A program made the position numbers and the translations under genes. The notes beneath the pieces are model-generated. The model was given only the letters and a program-made list of their open reading frames with translations. It ran no database searches and was not told where the DNA came from. From assembly GCA_946409935.1 (NCBI GenBank), contig CAMJYG010000020.1, positions 1 through 40,966 on the forward strand: a stretch of 40,966 nucleotides of DNA, in the 5' to 3' direction. Below, piece after piece: positions 26,543 through 35,853 of the stretch; position 1 is the stretch's first letter, and the number at the start of each line of letters is the position of its first letter. Origin of the DNA: an uncultured Clostridium sp. (GTDB taxonomy: Bacteria > Bacillota > Clostridia > TANB77 > CAG-508).

Positions 26543-27823
26543 ATGCAGATAGAATTAGAAAATGAAATAAAAGAAAAAGCAAATTATTGTCTTAATTGCA
26601 AAGCTAAGCCTTGTTCACAAAAAGGTTGTCCTTTAGGAAATAATATACCAGAGTTTATAAAACAAATAAAAGAAGAAGATTACAATAAAGCATATAAAAT
26701 CTTATGTGAAACAACTGTATTATCAGGAATATGTGGAAGAATTTGTCCACATAATAAGCAATGCCAAGGTTCATGCGTAAGGGGAATTAAAGGAGAACCT
26801 GTATCAATTGGAAATCTTGAGGCTTTTGTATTTGATAAAGTTTTAGAAGACGAAAATAGTTTATTGAATTGCTATAATGAGGGAATGCAAGAAAATAAAG
26901 CATATAGAAATAAGAAAGTCGCTGTAATAGGTGGAGGACCTGCAGGATTAACATGTAGTGCTTTTTTAGCTAAAAATGGAATTGATGTTACTATATTTGA
27001 AAAATATAATTATTTAGGGGGATTATTAGTACATGGTATTCCGGAATTTAGATTGCCAAAAACAATAGTAAATGAAACTATAAATAAAATATTAAAATTA
27101 GGTATAAAGGTAGAATATAATAAAGAATTAGGAAAAGATATTAATCTTGAAAAATTAGTAGAAAGCTATGATGCAATATTTCTAGGAATAGGCGCAAATG
27201 TATCATCTAAAATGGGAGTACAAGGTGAAGAACTGAAAGGCGTATATGGAGGGAATGAACTTCTAGAATATAATTTGCATCCAGACTATGAAGGAAAAGT
27301 AGTATCAGTAGTTGGTGGCGGAAATGTAGCAATGGATTGCGCAAGAACTGTTAAAAGATTAGGTGCAAAAGAGGTAAATGTAATTTATAGAAGAGCAAGG
27401 AAACAGATGCCAGCTGAAGATAAAGAAGTAGAGAATGCTGTAAATGAAGGAATTAATTTTTTATTTCAAAATAATGTTATAGAAATAATTGGAAAAGAAA
27501 AAGTAGAAAAAATTGGATTAATAAAAACAGATTTAATTCAAAAAGAAAATGATACAAGGCTAGTTCCAGTAAATATTGAAGGAAGCAATTATATAATAGA
27601 TACTGATTTTATAATTATGGCTTTGGGTTCTACAGTACAGCCATTTGTAAAACAACTGGGATTAAAGACAAATAAATGGGGAAATGTTGAAGTTAATGAA
27701 TTTTATCAAACTTCTAATCCTAAAATTTATGCTGGTGGAGATATAGCTGGTGTGAAATCAACAGTTGCCTGGGCAGCATATTCTGGAAGAGAGGCAGCAA
27801 GAAATATTCTTGAAAATTTATAA
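26543..27823 (+). CDS. gltD: GltD-like NADPH-dependent oxidoreductase (glutamate synthase small-subunit family)
   Basis: 426 residues. The N-terminal iron-sulphur part has CLNCKAKPCSQKGCP and ICGRICPHNKQCQGSC (two cysteine clusters of the Fer4_20 type). The FAD site follows (VAVIGGGPAGLTCSAFLA), then the NADPH site (VVSVVGGGNVAMDCARTVKR), then the C-terminal FAD motif IYAGGDIAG. Members transfer electrons from NADPH to a partner such as the large glutamate synthase subunit. No large subunit is adjacent, so a stand-alone or NfnB-like role is possible. AAGGAAGGA site before the ATG. Intact. Confidence 0.88.
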   Translation: MQIELENEIKEKANYCLNCKAKPCSQKGCPLGNNIPEFIKQIKEEDYNKAYKILCETTVLSGICGRICPHNKQCQGSCVRGIKGEPVSIGNLEAFVFDKVLEDENSLLNCYNEGMQENKAYRNKKVAVIGGGPAGLTCSAFLAKNGIDVTIFEKYNYLGGLLVHGIPEFRLPKTIVNETINKILKLGIKVEYNKELGKDINLEKLVESYDAIFLGIGANVSSKMGVQGEELKGVYGGNELLEYNLHPDYEGKVVSVVGGGNVAMDCARTVKRLGAKEVNVIYRRARKQMPAEDKEVENAVNEGINFLFQNNVIEIIGKEKVEKIGLIKTDLIQKENDTRLVPVNIEGSNYIIDTDFIIMALGSTVQPFVKQLGLKTNKWGNVEVNEFYQTSNPKIYAGGDIAGVKSTVAWAAYSGREAARNILENL

Positions 27824-27825
27824 AT

Positions 27826-27891
27826 GTTACAGGTCAGCTATAACCAATCACTGTGAAGCGGGACAACGGAATTTTATGGCTGACTAGTAAC
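27826..27891. repeat. Inverted repeat after the GltD-like gene
   Basis: 18-base arms at 27826-27843 and 27874-27891 matching at 15 positions. The right arm (GGCTGACTAGTAAC) matches the right end of the repeat at 21319-21370. It may also serve as a terminator for the two convergent genes. Confidence 0.6.
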
Positions 27892-27935
27892 TTATAAATA
27901 TTATTAAATTTAATAAAAATATTTTTTATACAATA

Positions 27936-29039
27936 TTAATTTAATGAATTGTTCTCTTCTGTAGATTTCCCCAATAAAATCTTTTTTAAAGATTTTATAA
28001 TTCTAGCAAAAAATGTTTCCTTCTTAGAGATCAATTTTATAGATGTTTCAATATTACCACTTTCTAAAGCATTATATTTTTTTTCTAGTTCTTCCATTTT
28101 TGAAACATAATAATCGTTAAAAAATGTATATCCATCTGTATGACCTAAATAATCTTTAAAAGAATATAATTTTCTTCTATATTTTTCAACTTCTTCTAAA
28201 TTTATAATATTATTAAAAGTACTATCAAAATAACTAGAAATAATAAGGTTTTGTGTTCTCATAAATGTTAACGAAATTTCGCTTTTCAATTCATTTATTT
28301 TTTCCATCATTCCATCAACTTTTTTATTTCTATCATCAATTTGAGATATTTTATTATTCAACTTTATAATTTCTTCTTCAAAAGAAAGTATTTCATCAAT
28401 TGCATTTTGAACTAACATAAAAGTTTTAGGAGAGGTTAATTCTATAAATTCGTTTTTAAAATTATCATTACTGTTTAATGTACTTTCAAACAAAGTATTT
28501 TCACCTATTAAATAAGCTAGTTGGTTAACTAAACAACATTCGAGAGGATAATAAGATGGACTGTTTGTTTCAAAACTTATACCAAAATATTTTACATATT
28601 CTTTGGGAATGTTATTTATTTTAGAAGCCATTAACTGAACAGCTGCTTCATTTAAACCTAAACCATATATTTTAAAATCTGAATAATCACAAAGCCCCAT
28701 TCTTAATAAATAATTTCTTTTATCTTTAACTTCTTGAAGAAAGTGAATACATTCATGAACTGCAAATTCCTGTAAATCTTCATCAGAAATATGTTCGTTA
28801 AAATAAATAGAAGTGTTTTTATAAAAATAATTAGCTTCTGCCATTCCTTCGGGCATTTTTGCCTTGTACATATTTAATCTTGATAGTTTTATAAATAATT
28901 CATTTTGATTTAAATTAAATTCTGGAAATGTTTCACAAATTTTTAATGAAATATTTCTAGCTAAAGAATTAATTTTTAACGTATCAAGTTCTTCTATAAC
29001 TTCAATTCCATCTTTTTTTAAATCTGATTTGATACTCAT
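27936..29039 (-). CDS. Putative zinc metallopeptidase-like protein with HExxH motif
   Basis: 367 residues from ATG 29039, chosen because GAAAGGAATG precedes it; a longer frame to 29153 reads through a palindromic repeat and has no such site. The helix EFAVHECIHFLQEV contains HECIH at 95-99, the HExxH zinc motif. LGLNEAAVQLMA further on offers the glutamate expected as third ligand in gluzincins. The C-terminal third (about 230-330) is coiled-coil rich. There is no signal peptide or membrane helix in the chosen frame, so it would act in the cytoplasm. No named family recognised. Convergent with the GltD-like gene. Confidence 0.65.
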   Translation of the reverse strand: MSIKSDLKKDGIEVIEELDTLKINSLARNISLKICETFPEFNLNQNELFIKLSRLNMYKAKMPEGMAEANYFYKNTSIYFNEHISDEDLQEFAVHECIHFLQEVKDKRNYLLRMGLCDYSDFKIYGLGLNEAAVQLMASKINNIPKEYVKYFGISFETNSPSYYPLECCLVNQLAYLIGENTLFESTLNSNDNFKNEFIELTSPKTFMLVQNAIDEILSFEEEIIKLNNKISQIDDRNKKVDGMMEKINELKSEISLTFMRTQNLIISSYFDSTFNNIINLEEVEKYRRKLYSFKDYLGHTDGYTFFNDYYVSKMEELEKKYNALESGNIETSIKLISKKETFFARIIKSLKKILLGKSTEENNSLN

Positions 29040-29124
29040 TAAAAAATCATTCCTTTCTCTCTTTGTTTTAAAGTAGACATAAGTTTTGGGAAAATTAATT
29101 TTGGCAAGGAAAATTATAATTCTT

Positions 29125-29176
29125 TTAATACAATAGGAAAGTAACCCTTTCATATTGTATTAAAAGGCTTCGCCTT
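29125..29176. repeat. Short palindromic element, related to 30005-30106
   Basis: Perfect 11-bp inverted arms (TTAATACAATA at 29125-29135 and its complement at 29153-29163), followed by the mini-hairpin AAGGCTTCGCCTT at 29164-29176. The same order of parts, with a longer middle, occurs at 30005-30125. Confidence 0.65.
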
Positions 29177-29319
29177 AATATAATTTATTAATATTATACT
29201 ATAAAAAAAAATACAAACCATTTCAAATATATTAAATGTTTTTTACAGTTTAATGACATAAAAGGACAAAATTTATAAAAAGGAGAAGATAGAAGTCGAA
29301 TTTTGTCAATGTGTTTTTC

Positions 29320-29356
29320 TTGACATATTAGTGTTATCTAAGTATAATAATAACAC
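29320..29356 (+). promoter_or_regulatory. Promoter with overlapping inverted repeat (candidate operator)
   Basis: TTGACA at 29320-29325, a 17-bp spacer and TATAAT at 29343-29348. The inverted repeat GTGTTAT (29331-29337) and ATAACAC (29350-29356) encloses the -10 box, so a bound repressor would block transcription of the coiled-coil gene. Confidence 0.7.
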
Positions 29357-29391
29357 AATCGGTTGTAGAAAAAAGAGAAAGGAGCATAAAT

Positions 29392-29952
29392 ATGGAACAA
29401 GAAAGTCTTATTTTAAAGGCTATAAATACTTTAAATGAAAAAATGGATAAAGGCTTTGCAGATATTAAATCTGAAATTAAAGATATTAGAGATACTATAA
29501 AAGTAATACCAGAAATGCAAAAAGATATTTTAGAAATGAAAAATGACATAGTAGGTCTAAAAAATGACGTATCAGGACTAAAAAAAGACGTATCAGGATT
29601 AAAGAATGATGTATCAGGACTAAAAAAAGACGTATCAGGATTAAAGAATGATGTAGCAGGATTAAAGAAAGATGTTGCAATATTAAAGTATGAAGTAGCT
29701 GAAATACAAGAAAAAATAAAAGTAATACCACAAATGCAAAAAGACATAAAAGATTTGAAAATAGAAGTACGACAACTTAGCAGAACAGTAGCCAGAATAG
29801 AAATAGAACATGGTAAGAAATTAGAGGCTTTATTTGATGCTTTCAGCATGCATTCAGAAAAAATTGATTCATTAGAAGTTAAGGTTGAATCGTGTATACG
29901 CCGCTTAGACAAACATGATGATGAAATATATTATTTAAAATCTAAAATCTAA
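29392..29952 (+). CDS. Coiled-coil protein with tandem heptad repeats
   Basis: 186 residues, almost entirely coiled coil. Residues about 50-100 are perfect heptads of the form DVSGLKK/DVSGLKN/DVAGLKK with small residues at one core position and Leu at the other. Flanking segments (VIPEMQKDILEMKN, VIPQMQKDIKDLK) are themselves repeated once. The C-terminus has a second coil (KIDSLEVKVESCIRRLDKH). There is no membrane segment or signal. Proteins of this kind form rods or oligomers; some phage and mobile-element genes are similar, but no function can be assigned. SD GAAAGGAGC and a strong, apparently regulated promoter precede it; a terminator follows. Confidence 0.75.
   Translation: MEQESLILKAINTLNEKMDKGFADIKSEIKDIRDTIKVIPEMQKDILEMKNDIVGLKNDVSGLKKDVSGLKNDVSGLKKDVSGLKNDVAGLKKDVAILKYEVAEIQEKIKVIPQMQKDIKDLKIEVRQLSRTVARIEIEHGKKLEALFDAFSMHSEKIDSLEVKVESCIRRLDKHDDEIYYLKSKI
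29545..29690 (+). repeat. In-frame 21-bp tandem repeats (heptad codons)
   Basis: About seven consecutive 21-bp units encode the heptads of the coiled-coil gene. Neighbouring units are nearly identical at DNA level (alternating AAAAAAGACGTATCAGGA and AAGAATGATGTATCAGGA types), so the copy number can change by slippage without breaking the frame. Confidence 0.8.
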
Positions 29953-29968
29953 ATCTAAATACAAGTAG

Positions 29969-30004
29969 AAAGCCTATATGAATAAATCTTCAAATAGGCT
30001 TTTA
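29969..30004 (+). terminator. Terminator of the coiled-coil gene
   Basis: A 9-bp stem (29969-29977 with 29994-30002), a 16-nt loop, ending in a short T-rich tail. Confidence 0.65.
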
Positions 30005-30106
30005 TATACAATAGGAAAGGATTACTTTCCTTTGAAAATAAAAATTTTTTTTTCACTTCGAGTTGCGTAGCTACTTTTGAAGCTTCATGGTGTTTCCTAT
30101 TGTATA
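30005..30106. repeat. MITE-like element with 14-bp terminal inverted repeats
   Basis: Perfect inverted termini TATACAATAGGAAA (30005-30018) and its complement (30093-30106) enclose about 75 bases. Those include GGAAAGGATTACTTTCC and a GTAGCTACTTTTGAAGCTTC segment also found near 26460. No coding capacity. With the next repeat it fills the 317-base gap between the coiled-coil gene and leuS. Confidence 0.7.
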
Positions 30107-30109
30107 AAA

Positions 30110-30263
30110 AGAGCTTCGCTCTATGAGTTGCACAGAAATTTTCTGACGAAAATTTCGCGTGGGAACAAATTTACGGAAAGCTTTACTATTTATAATTTGT
30201 TACTAATTAGAATTTATGGTTTAAAATAACATACTACAAGTTTATTAGCTTTCCGATTTGTTC
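30110..30263. repeat. Dispersed palindromic repeat, copy 2
   Basis: Second copy of the 16830-16985 element in the same orientation, beginning with the mini-hairpin AGAGCTTCGCTCT. Its outer arms are imperfect inverted copies ending in GAACAAATT and AATTTGTTC-like sequence. It stops a few bases from the leuS stop codon. Confidence 0.8.
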
Positions 30264-30269
30264 TAAATA

Positions 30270-32657
30270 TTACTTAATTACAATGTTATAAATTTTATTC
30301 TTTACATAAATTTCTTTTAATATAGATTTTCCGTCTAATTTTGAATCAATAGCTTGATGAACTTTTTCTTTAACATTTGTTTCATCTTCATCTAAAGTGA
30401 TAGAAATAGTTGCTTTTAACTTTCCATTAAATTGTATAGGTAAAGTAATTTCATCAGATACTGTTTTTTCTTCGTCATATCTAGGCCAATTTTCATAGGC
30501 AATAGAGTTATCGTGACCTAAAATGTTCCATAATTCTTCTGTAATATGAGGAGCAACTGGATTTAATAATTTTAAAAATCCTTCTGCATATTCTTTTGGA
30601 ATTATATCTTCTTTATTTGCAGCATTTATAAAAATCATCATTTGAGAAATTGCAGTATTAAAATTCATAGTTTCATAATCATTTGTTACTTTTTTTACTG
30701 TATAATGATATTCTTTCTCAAGAGATTTATTTGGCTCATCTTTTATTTTATTAGATTCAGTAAATAGTCTCCATACTCTATCTAAGAACTTTTTAGAACC
30801 ATCAATACCATTAGGATCCCAAGGTTTTGCACTTTCAATTGGTCCCATAAACATTTCATAAACTCTTAAACTATCAGCTCCATATTGCTTAACCATATCA
30901 TCTGGGTTTATAACATTTCCTTTTGATTTGCTCATTTTTTCACCATTAGTTCCTAATATCATACCTTGATGACGAAGCTTTGCAAAGGGTTCTTTAACTG
31001 GTACGATTCCTTTTTCATATAAGTAATTATTCCAAAATCTTGAATATAGTAAATGACCAACAGCATGTTCAGGTCCACCAACATATAAATCAACAGGTAA
31101 CCAATATTCTAATAATTTTTTATTTGCTAATTCATTTTCATTTTTAGGGTCAATATATCTTAAAAAATACCAACTTGATCCTGCAGAACCTGGCATTGTA
31201 CTTGTTTCACGTTTTGCTGGTTTGCCTTCAAAAGTAGTATTTACCCAATCTGTTGCTTTATCTAGTGGAGATGCACCTGTTTTTGATGGAGCGTAATCTT
31301 CTAATTCTGGTAGAATTAAAGGTAAATCTGAATCTGCTAGTGCTTTCATTTCATCATCAACATATACTATAGGAATTGGTTCTCCCCAGTAACGTTGTCT
31401 TGCGAAAATCCATTCACGAAGTTTATAATTAACTTTTTTTGTACCAATTTTATTTTTTTCTAACCAAGAAATCATTTTGTTTATGGCATCTTCTTTATTT
31501 AATCCATTTAAAAATTCAGAGTTAATATGTGTGCCATCTCCAACAAATGCTTCTTCTTCAATATTTCCCCCTTCTAAAACAGGAATGATTTTAATACCAA
31601 ATTTTGAAGCAAATTCATAATCTCTTTGGTCATGTGCAGGAACAGCCATAATGCATCCTGTACCATAACTAGCTAAAACATAATCAGAAATCCAAATAGG
31701 TATCTCCTTTCCATTTACAGGGTTAATAGCATAACATCCAGTAAATACACCCGTTTTTTCTTTACTCAATTCTGTTCTTTCTAAATCTGACTTAGAAGCT
31801 GCTAATGTCTTATATTCTTCAACCTGTTTTTTTTGTTCAGAAGTAGTAATTTTGCTGACTAAATCAAGCTCTGGAGCTAAAACACAATAAGTAGCACCGA
31901 ATAATGTATCTGGTCTAGTAGTAAATACAGTAAATTCTAATTCAGTATTAGCTACTTTGAATTTTACTTCTGCTCCTTCACTACGTCCAATCCAATTTTT
32001 TTGAATTTCTTTAGTAGATTCAGGCCAATCTATGTCATCTAATCCATCTAATAAAATATCGGCATATTTAGGAATATCTAGAACCCATTGTTTCATATTT
32101 TTACGAACAACAGGGAAACCTCCTCTTTCACTTTTACCATCTATAACTTCATCGTTTGAAAGAACACATCCTAATTCTTCACACCAGTTAACAGGCATTT
32201 CAATTAATTTTGCAAGACCGTCATTATATAATTGTTTAAAAATCCATTGTGTCCATTTATAGTAATTAGGGTCACAAGTTGAAATTTCTTTATCCCAGTC
32301 AAATGAAAGTCCTAACATTTTTAGTTGTTTTTTAAATGTTTCAATGTTAGCAGCTGTAAAACCTGCAGGATGATTTCCAGTTTTTATTGCATATTGCTCA
32401 GCTGGAAGGCCAAAAGCATCCCAACCCATAGGGTGTAAAACATTGTATCCTTGCATTCTTTTCATTCTTGACATTATATCTGTTGCTGTATATCCTTCAG
32501 GATGACCTACATGAAGTCCTTGACCAGATGGATAAGGAAACATGTCTAAAGCGTAATATTTTGGCTTTGAGAAGTCCCATACATCTGTAAAAAATGTTTT
32601 GTTTTCATCCCAATATTCTTGCCATTTTTTTTCTATTTTATTAAAATTGTAGTCCAT
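30270..32657 (-). CDS. leuS: Leucyl-tRNA synthetase
   Basis: 795 residues, class I synthetase. The HIGH-type motif is in [16 protein letters not shown] near residue 40-55. The CP1 editing domain has [13 protein letters not shown] and the D of [19 protein letters not shown]. The KMSKS loop is in [16 protein letters not shown] near 570. The anticodon-binding and C-terminal domains follow. It charges tRNA-Leu and hydrolyses mischarged products. No T-box leader is visible in the 230 bases upstream; instead there is a plain promoter. CGG never occurs in frame; arginine is coded by AGA and other CGN codons. Confidence 0.97.
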   Translation of the reverse strand: MDYNFNKIEKKWQEYWDENKTFFTDVWDFSKPKYYALDMFPYPSGQGLHVGHPEGYTATDIMSRMKRMQGYNVLHPMGWDAFGLPAEQYAIKTGNHPAGFTAANIETFKKQLKMLGLSFDWDKEISTCDPNYYKWTQWIFKQLYNDGLAKLIEMPVNWCEELGCVLSNDEVIDGKSERGGFPVVRKNMKQWVLDIPKYADILLDGLDDIDWPESTKEIQKNWIGRSEGAEVKFKVANTELEFTVFTTRPDTLFGATYCVLAPELDLVSKITTSEQKKQVEEYKTLAASKSDLERTELSKEKTGVFTGCYAINPVNGKEIPIWISDYVLASYGTGCIMAVPAHDQRDYEFASKFGIKIIPVLEGGNIEEEAFVGDGTHINSEFLNGLNKEDAINKMISWLEKNKIGTKKVNYKLREWIFARQRYWGEPIPIVYVDDEMKALADSDLPLILPELEDYAPSKTGASPLDKATDWVNTTFEGKPAKRETSTMPGSAGSSWYFLRYIDPKNENELANKKLLEYWLPVDLYVGGPEHAVGHLLYSRFWNNYLYEKGIVPVKEPFAKLRHQGMILGTNGEKMSKSKGNVINPDDMVKQYGADSLRVYEMFMGPIESAKPWDPNGIDGSKKFLDRVWRLFTESNKIKDEPNKSLEKEYHYTVKKVTNDYETMNFNTAISQMMIFINAANKEDIIPKEYAEGFLKLLNPVAPHITEELWNILGHDNSIAYENWPRYDEEKTVSDEITLPIQFNGKLKATISITLDEDETNVKEKVHQAIDSKLDGKSILKEIYVKNKIYNIVIK

Positions 32658-32695
32658 ATTTTAAAAACTCCTTCCTAATTTTGTTAATTGGGCAT

Positions 32696-32724
32696 ATTAT
32701 ATAATAAAATGAGGGATTTTTCAA
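32696..32724 (-). promoter_or_regulatory. Promoter of leuS
   Basis: On the minus strand: TTGAAA at 32724-32719, a 17-bp spacer and TATAAT at 32701-32696, about 40 bases before the ATG. Confidence 0.7.
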
Positions 32725-32760
32725 TATAATACTATTTTATTTTTGAATTTTATTGTTACT

Positions 32761-32804
32761 GAACTGTAACATTTTATTAGCTGTGAATTGTAACGAACTA
32801 TAAC
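32761..32804. repeat. Three decamer direct repeats between leuS and the HD gene
   Basis: GAACTGTAAC (32761-32770), GAATTGTAAC (32785-32794) and GAACTATAAC (32795-32804). The last two are adjacent. They lie upstream of both divergent genes and may be protein-binding sites. Confidence 0.5.
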
Positions 32805-32922
32805 AACAGATAAAAAATAGTAATAATTTAAGGTTGAAATAAATATTTAAAAATGATAAAATTCAAAATAAAGTTATGTTTTAAAAGTAGTGAAAATTTT
32901 AAAGAAAAGGAAGAGATTTATC

Positions 32923-33696
32923 GTGATAGATATTATAAAGGCAAAACAAGCATTTAAAAATTATGTGAAAAAATATGATATAAATAACTCTAAAATAGCA
33001 TTAAAAATAGCACATATTGAAAGAACGTCACAAATAGCAAGAAATTTAACAGAGAATTTGAATTTAGAAAAAGAAGACATAGAATTAGCAGAGTTAATAG
33101 GCCTATTACATGATATTGGTAGATTTGAACAAGTAAGAATATATAATACATTTTCTGATAAAGACAGTGTTAATCATGGTGAGCTTGGTGCGAAAATTTT
33201 ATTCGAAGATGGAGAAATAAGAAGATTTATAGAAGAGGATAGATATGATAATATAATAAAAACTGCTATAGTAAATCACAATAGGAATAGAGAAACAATG
33301 CAATGGTCGAATGAAAAAGAAGAGTTACATTCAAAAATAATAAGAGATGCTGATAAAATAGATATATTATATATTCTTACATTTGAAGAAAAGGAAGTGG
33401 CTTGGGGAAAAGCAGATTTATCAAATGAAAAAATAACAGATGAAATATATAGAGAGTTTATGAATAAAGAGTCTATAGATTATAGAAAACGTGAAACAAT
33501 AGCGGATAAGTTGGTTTCACATTTTGCATTTATATATGATTTTAATTATACGTTTAGTTTGAAAATTGTAAAAGAAAATGGTTATATTGACAAAATTTAT
33601 AAGAGATTTAAATTTAAAGACAACGAAACAGAAAAAAAGTATAATAATATTTATAATATGGCTAAAACTTATTTAGAAGAAAATTGTAATAAATAA
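32923..33696 (+). CDS. HD-domain phosphohydrolase
   Basis: 257 residues from GTG 32923, preceded by AAAGGAAGAG; an earlier GTG at 32890 has no site. The HD metal motif is visible: H in KIAHIERTSQIA, HD in GLLHDIGRFEQ, H in VNHGELGA, a further H in AIVNHNRN and D in IRDADKIDIL. Such enzymes hydrolyse nucleotides or cyclic nucleotides; the substrate here is unknown. It ends 12 bases before topB in the same direction, so the two are probably cotranscribed. Confidence 0.88.
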   Translation: MIDIIKAKQAFKNYVKKYDINNSKIALKIAHIERTSQIARNLTENLNLEKEDIELAELIGLLHDIGRFEQVRIYNTFSDKDSVNHGELGAKILFEDGEIRRFIEEDRYDNIIKTAIVNHNRNRETMQWSNEKEELHSKIIRDADKIDILYILTFEEKEVAWGKADLSNEKITDEIYREFMNKESIDYRKRETIADKLVSHFAFIYDFNYTFSLKIVKENGYIDKIYKRFKFKDNETEKKYNNIYNMAKTYLEENCNK

Positions 33697-33708
33697 AAGG
33701 ATGATAAA

Positions 33709-35703
33709 ATGAGCAAAAAATTATTAATAACAGAAAAACCATCAGTAGCAATGGAATTTGCAAAAGCGCTAAAAATAACGACAAATAGAAAAAATGGATA
33801 TCTAGAATCCGAAGAATGGATAATAACATGGTGCGTAGGTCATTTAGTTACAATGAGTTATCCTGACAAATATGATGAAAATTTAAAGTTTTGGAGATTA
33901 GATACGCTGCCTTTTATTCCAGAACAATGGAAATATGAAATAATACCACAAGTTGCGAATCAATTCAACATTATAAAGGAGCTAATGCAAAGAGAAGACA
34001 TAGAAGAAATCTACAATGCAGGAGACTCTGGAAGAGAAGGAGAATACATACAAAGATTAGTATTTATGATGGCAAAGCCTAACCCTAATGCGATGATGAA
34101 AAGAGTTTGGATTGATTCCCAAACAGAAGAAGAGATTTTAAGAGGAATAAAAGAGGCTAAAAATCTATCTGAATATGATAGTCTCTCAAATAGTGCATAT
34201 TTAAGAGCAAAAGAAGATTATTTAATAGGTATTAATTTTTCAAGACTATTATCCATAATATATGGAAGAAAATTAGCACAAAGTATAAATGAAGAAAAGG
34301 CATCAATTTCAGTAGGAAGAGTAATGACATGTGTATTAGGGATGATAGTTTCAAGAGAAAGAGAAATAAGAAATTTTGAAAAGACCAAATATTATAAAAT
34401 AGTTGGAGAATTTGGAGATAATGCTTCTTCTTTTAAAACTGAATGGAAAGTAAATGAAAAGTCTAAATATTTTAATTCGCCTAAATTATATAATGAAACA
34501 GGCTTTAAGAAAGAAAGTGATGCAAAAGAGTTTATTGCAAGCTTAGCTAATAAAAAGGCAGTAATTATAGAATTAAAAAAGTCAAAACAGAAGGAAAATG
34601 CTCCTCTTTTATTTAATTTAGCAGAAATTCAAAATGAATGTACAAAGAGGTTTAAAATAAAACCAGATGAAACTCTTGAAATAATACAAAATTTGTATGA
34701 AAAAAAATTAGTTACATATCCTAGAACAGATGCAAGGGTACTTTCAACAGCAGTTGCTAAAGAAATAACAAAGAATTTGAATGGAATCACAAAAGGGTTT
34801 AAAGATGAAGAAACTTTAAAATCCATAAAGAAAATGGTAGATGAAAAATATTCTACAAATCTTGTAAAAACTAAATATGTAAATGATAGCAAAATTACAG
34901 ACCATTATGCAATTATTCCAACAGGGCAAGGGTATGAAAATTATAATGGATTACCAGAATTACAAAAGCAAATATACAAAGTAATAGTAAATAGATTTAT
35001 TGCAATTTTTTATCCACCAGCAGAATATAACAAAATTCAAGTAACTGTTAACATAGAAGATGAAACATTTAACTGTAGTGGTAAAGTATGCATTAAGCAG
35101 GGGTTTTTAGAAATATTAAAACCATTGGATAAAAATAGTAATAAGAAATCCACAAAAACAGAAGAAAATGTGGAAACAAAAGATAAAAATTCGGATAATG
35201 AGAAGTTAGCGGAAAGTGAAAATCAAGAAAGTAGCAATTTAGAATTATTAAAAAATTTGAAAAAAGGACAAGAAATTGGTGTAGTAAATTATGAAACAAA
35301 AGAGGCAGAAACTTCTCCACCGAATAGATATAATTCTGGTTCAATTATATTAGCTATGGAAAATGCTGGTAAATTAATTGAAGAAGAGGAATTAAGAGAG
35401 CAAATAAAAGGTGCAGGAATAGGAACAAGCGCTACAAGAGCAGAAATAATGAAGAAGCTTGAAAAAATAAAGTATATAGAAATAAATTCAAAAACGCAAA
35501 TAATAACTCCAACAAAAAAAGGAGAGATTATATATGACATTGTAAATAATTCTATGCCAGATATGCTAAACCCGAAACTTACTGCTAGCTGGGAAAAAGG
35601 CCTGGATATGGTAGCTAAAAATGAGATACAACCAGAAGAATTTATGGTGAAATTAAAAGGATATATACATAGTAAATTTAATAAACTAGTTGTAAAAATG
35701 TAA
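33709..35703 (+). CDS. topB: DNA topoisomerase III
   Basis: 664 residues, type IA topoisomerase. The Toprim domain begins KKLLITEKPSVAMEFAKAL with the catalytic Glu, and its acidic motif is in AGDSGREGEYIQR. The active-site tyrosine is in LVTYPRTDARVLS near residue 336. A charged, low-complexity insert (roughly 475-510, rich in Lys, Glu, Asn, Ser) is unusual. The C-terminal zinc ribbons of topoisomerase I are absent, as expected for TopB. It decatenates DNA through single-strand passage. The stop codon is followed after one base by the -35 box of the peptide locus at 35705. Confidence 0.93.
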   Translation: MSKKLLITEKPSVAMEFAKALKITTNRKNGYLESEEWIITWCVGHLVTMSYPDKYDENLKFWRLDTLPFIPEQWKYEIIPQVANQFNIIKELMQREDIEEIYNAGDSGREGEYIQRLVFMMAKPNPNAMMKRVWIDSQTEEEILRGIKEAKNLSEYDSLSNSAYLRAKEDYLIGINFSRLLSIIYGRKLAQSINEEKASISVGRVMTCVLGMIVSREREIRNFEKTKYYKIVGEFGDNASSFKTEWKVNEKSKYFNSPKLYNETGFKKESDAKEFIASLANKKAVIIELKKSKQKENAPLLFNLAEIQNECTKRFKIKPDETLEIIQNLYEKKLVTYPRTDARVLSTAVAKEITKNLNGITKGFKDEETLKSIKKMVDEKYSTNLVKTKYVNDSKITDHYAIIPTGQGYENYNGLPELQKQIYKVIVNRFIAIFYPPAEYNKIQVTVNIEDETFNCSGKVCIKQGFLEILKPLDKNSNKKSTKTEENVETKDKNSDNEKLAESENQESSNLELLKNLKKGQEIGVVNYETKEAETSPPNRYNSGSIILAMENAGKLIEEEELREQIKGAGIGTSATRAEIMKKLEKIKYIEINSKTQIITPTKKGEIIYDIVNNSMPDMLNPKLTASWEKGLDMVAKNEIQPEEFMVKLKGYIHSKFNKLVVKM

Positions 35704-35704
35704 A

Positions 35705-35733
35705 TTGACAAATTAAAACATATAGTGTATATT
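35705..35733 (+). promoter_or_regulatory. Promoter of small-peptide locus A
   Basis: TTGACA at 35705-35710, a 17-bp spacer and TATATT at 35728-35733, a near-consensus promoter beginning two bases after the topB stop. Just downstream, GCCGA and TCGGT form a small hairpin immediately before the SD AGGGAGG; the paralogous locus at 40 kb has a hairpin in the same place. Confidence 0.75.
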
Positions 35734-35778
35734 ATTTTTGCCGACTTACTTATCGGTAGGGAGGATGTTCATTTTTTA

Positions 35779-35847
35779 ATGAGAGATTTGTTAGATTTGC
35801 TAAAGCTTATATTGATTTTATTTATAGTAAAACATTTAAGTGATTAG
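35779..35847 (+). CDS. 22-residue hydrophobic peptide A, candidate type I toxin
   Basis: Peptide MRDLLDLLKLILILFIVKHL plus SD. One hydrophobic helix is flanked by charged ends. It is too short for routine gene calling but has a promoter, a leader hairpin, an SD (GGAGG at 35760-35764, a rather long 14 bases ahead) and a perfect bidirectional terminator. The paralogue at 40047-40115 is also 22 residues and shares MRD, LLKLI, IVK and LS at the same positions. A convergent promoter on the minus strand (35966-35938) would make an RNA overlapping the 3' end of the peptide mRNA. This is the plan of TxpA/RatA-like type I toxin-antitoxins. Family membership is inferred from architecture, not from sequence similarity to a named toxin. 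Confidence 0.65.
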   Translation: MRDLLDLLKLILILFIVKHLSD

Positions 35848-35853
35848 CACAAG

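Noticed and set aside
29040-29153. N-terminal extension of the HExxH protein with a hydrophobic start
   Set aside because: The extension is encoded by a palindromic intergenic repeat and lacks a ribosome site, whereas ATG 29039 has GAAAGGAATG at the usual distance.
32658-32889. T-box riboswitch ahead of leuS
   Set aside because: No AGGGTGG-type T-box core, specifier hairpin or terminator/antiterminator pair was seen on the minus strand.
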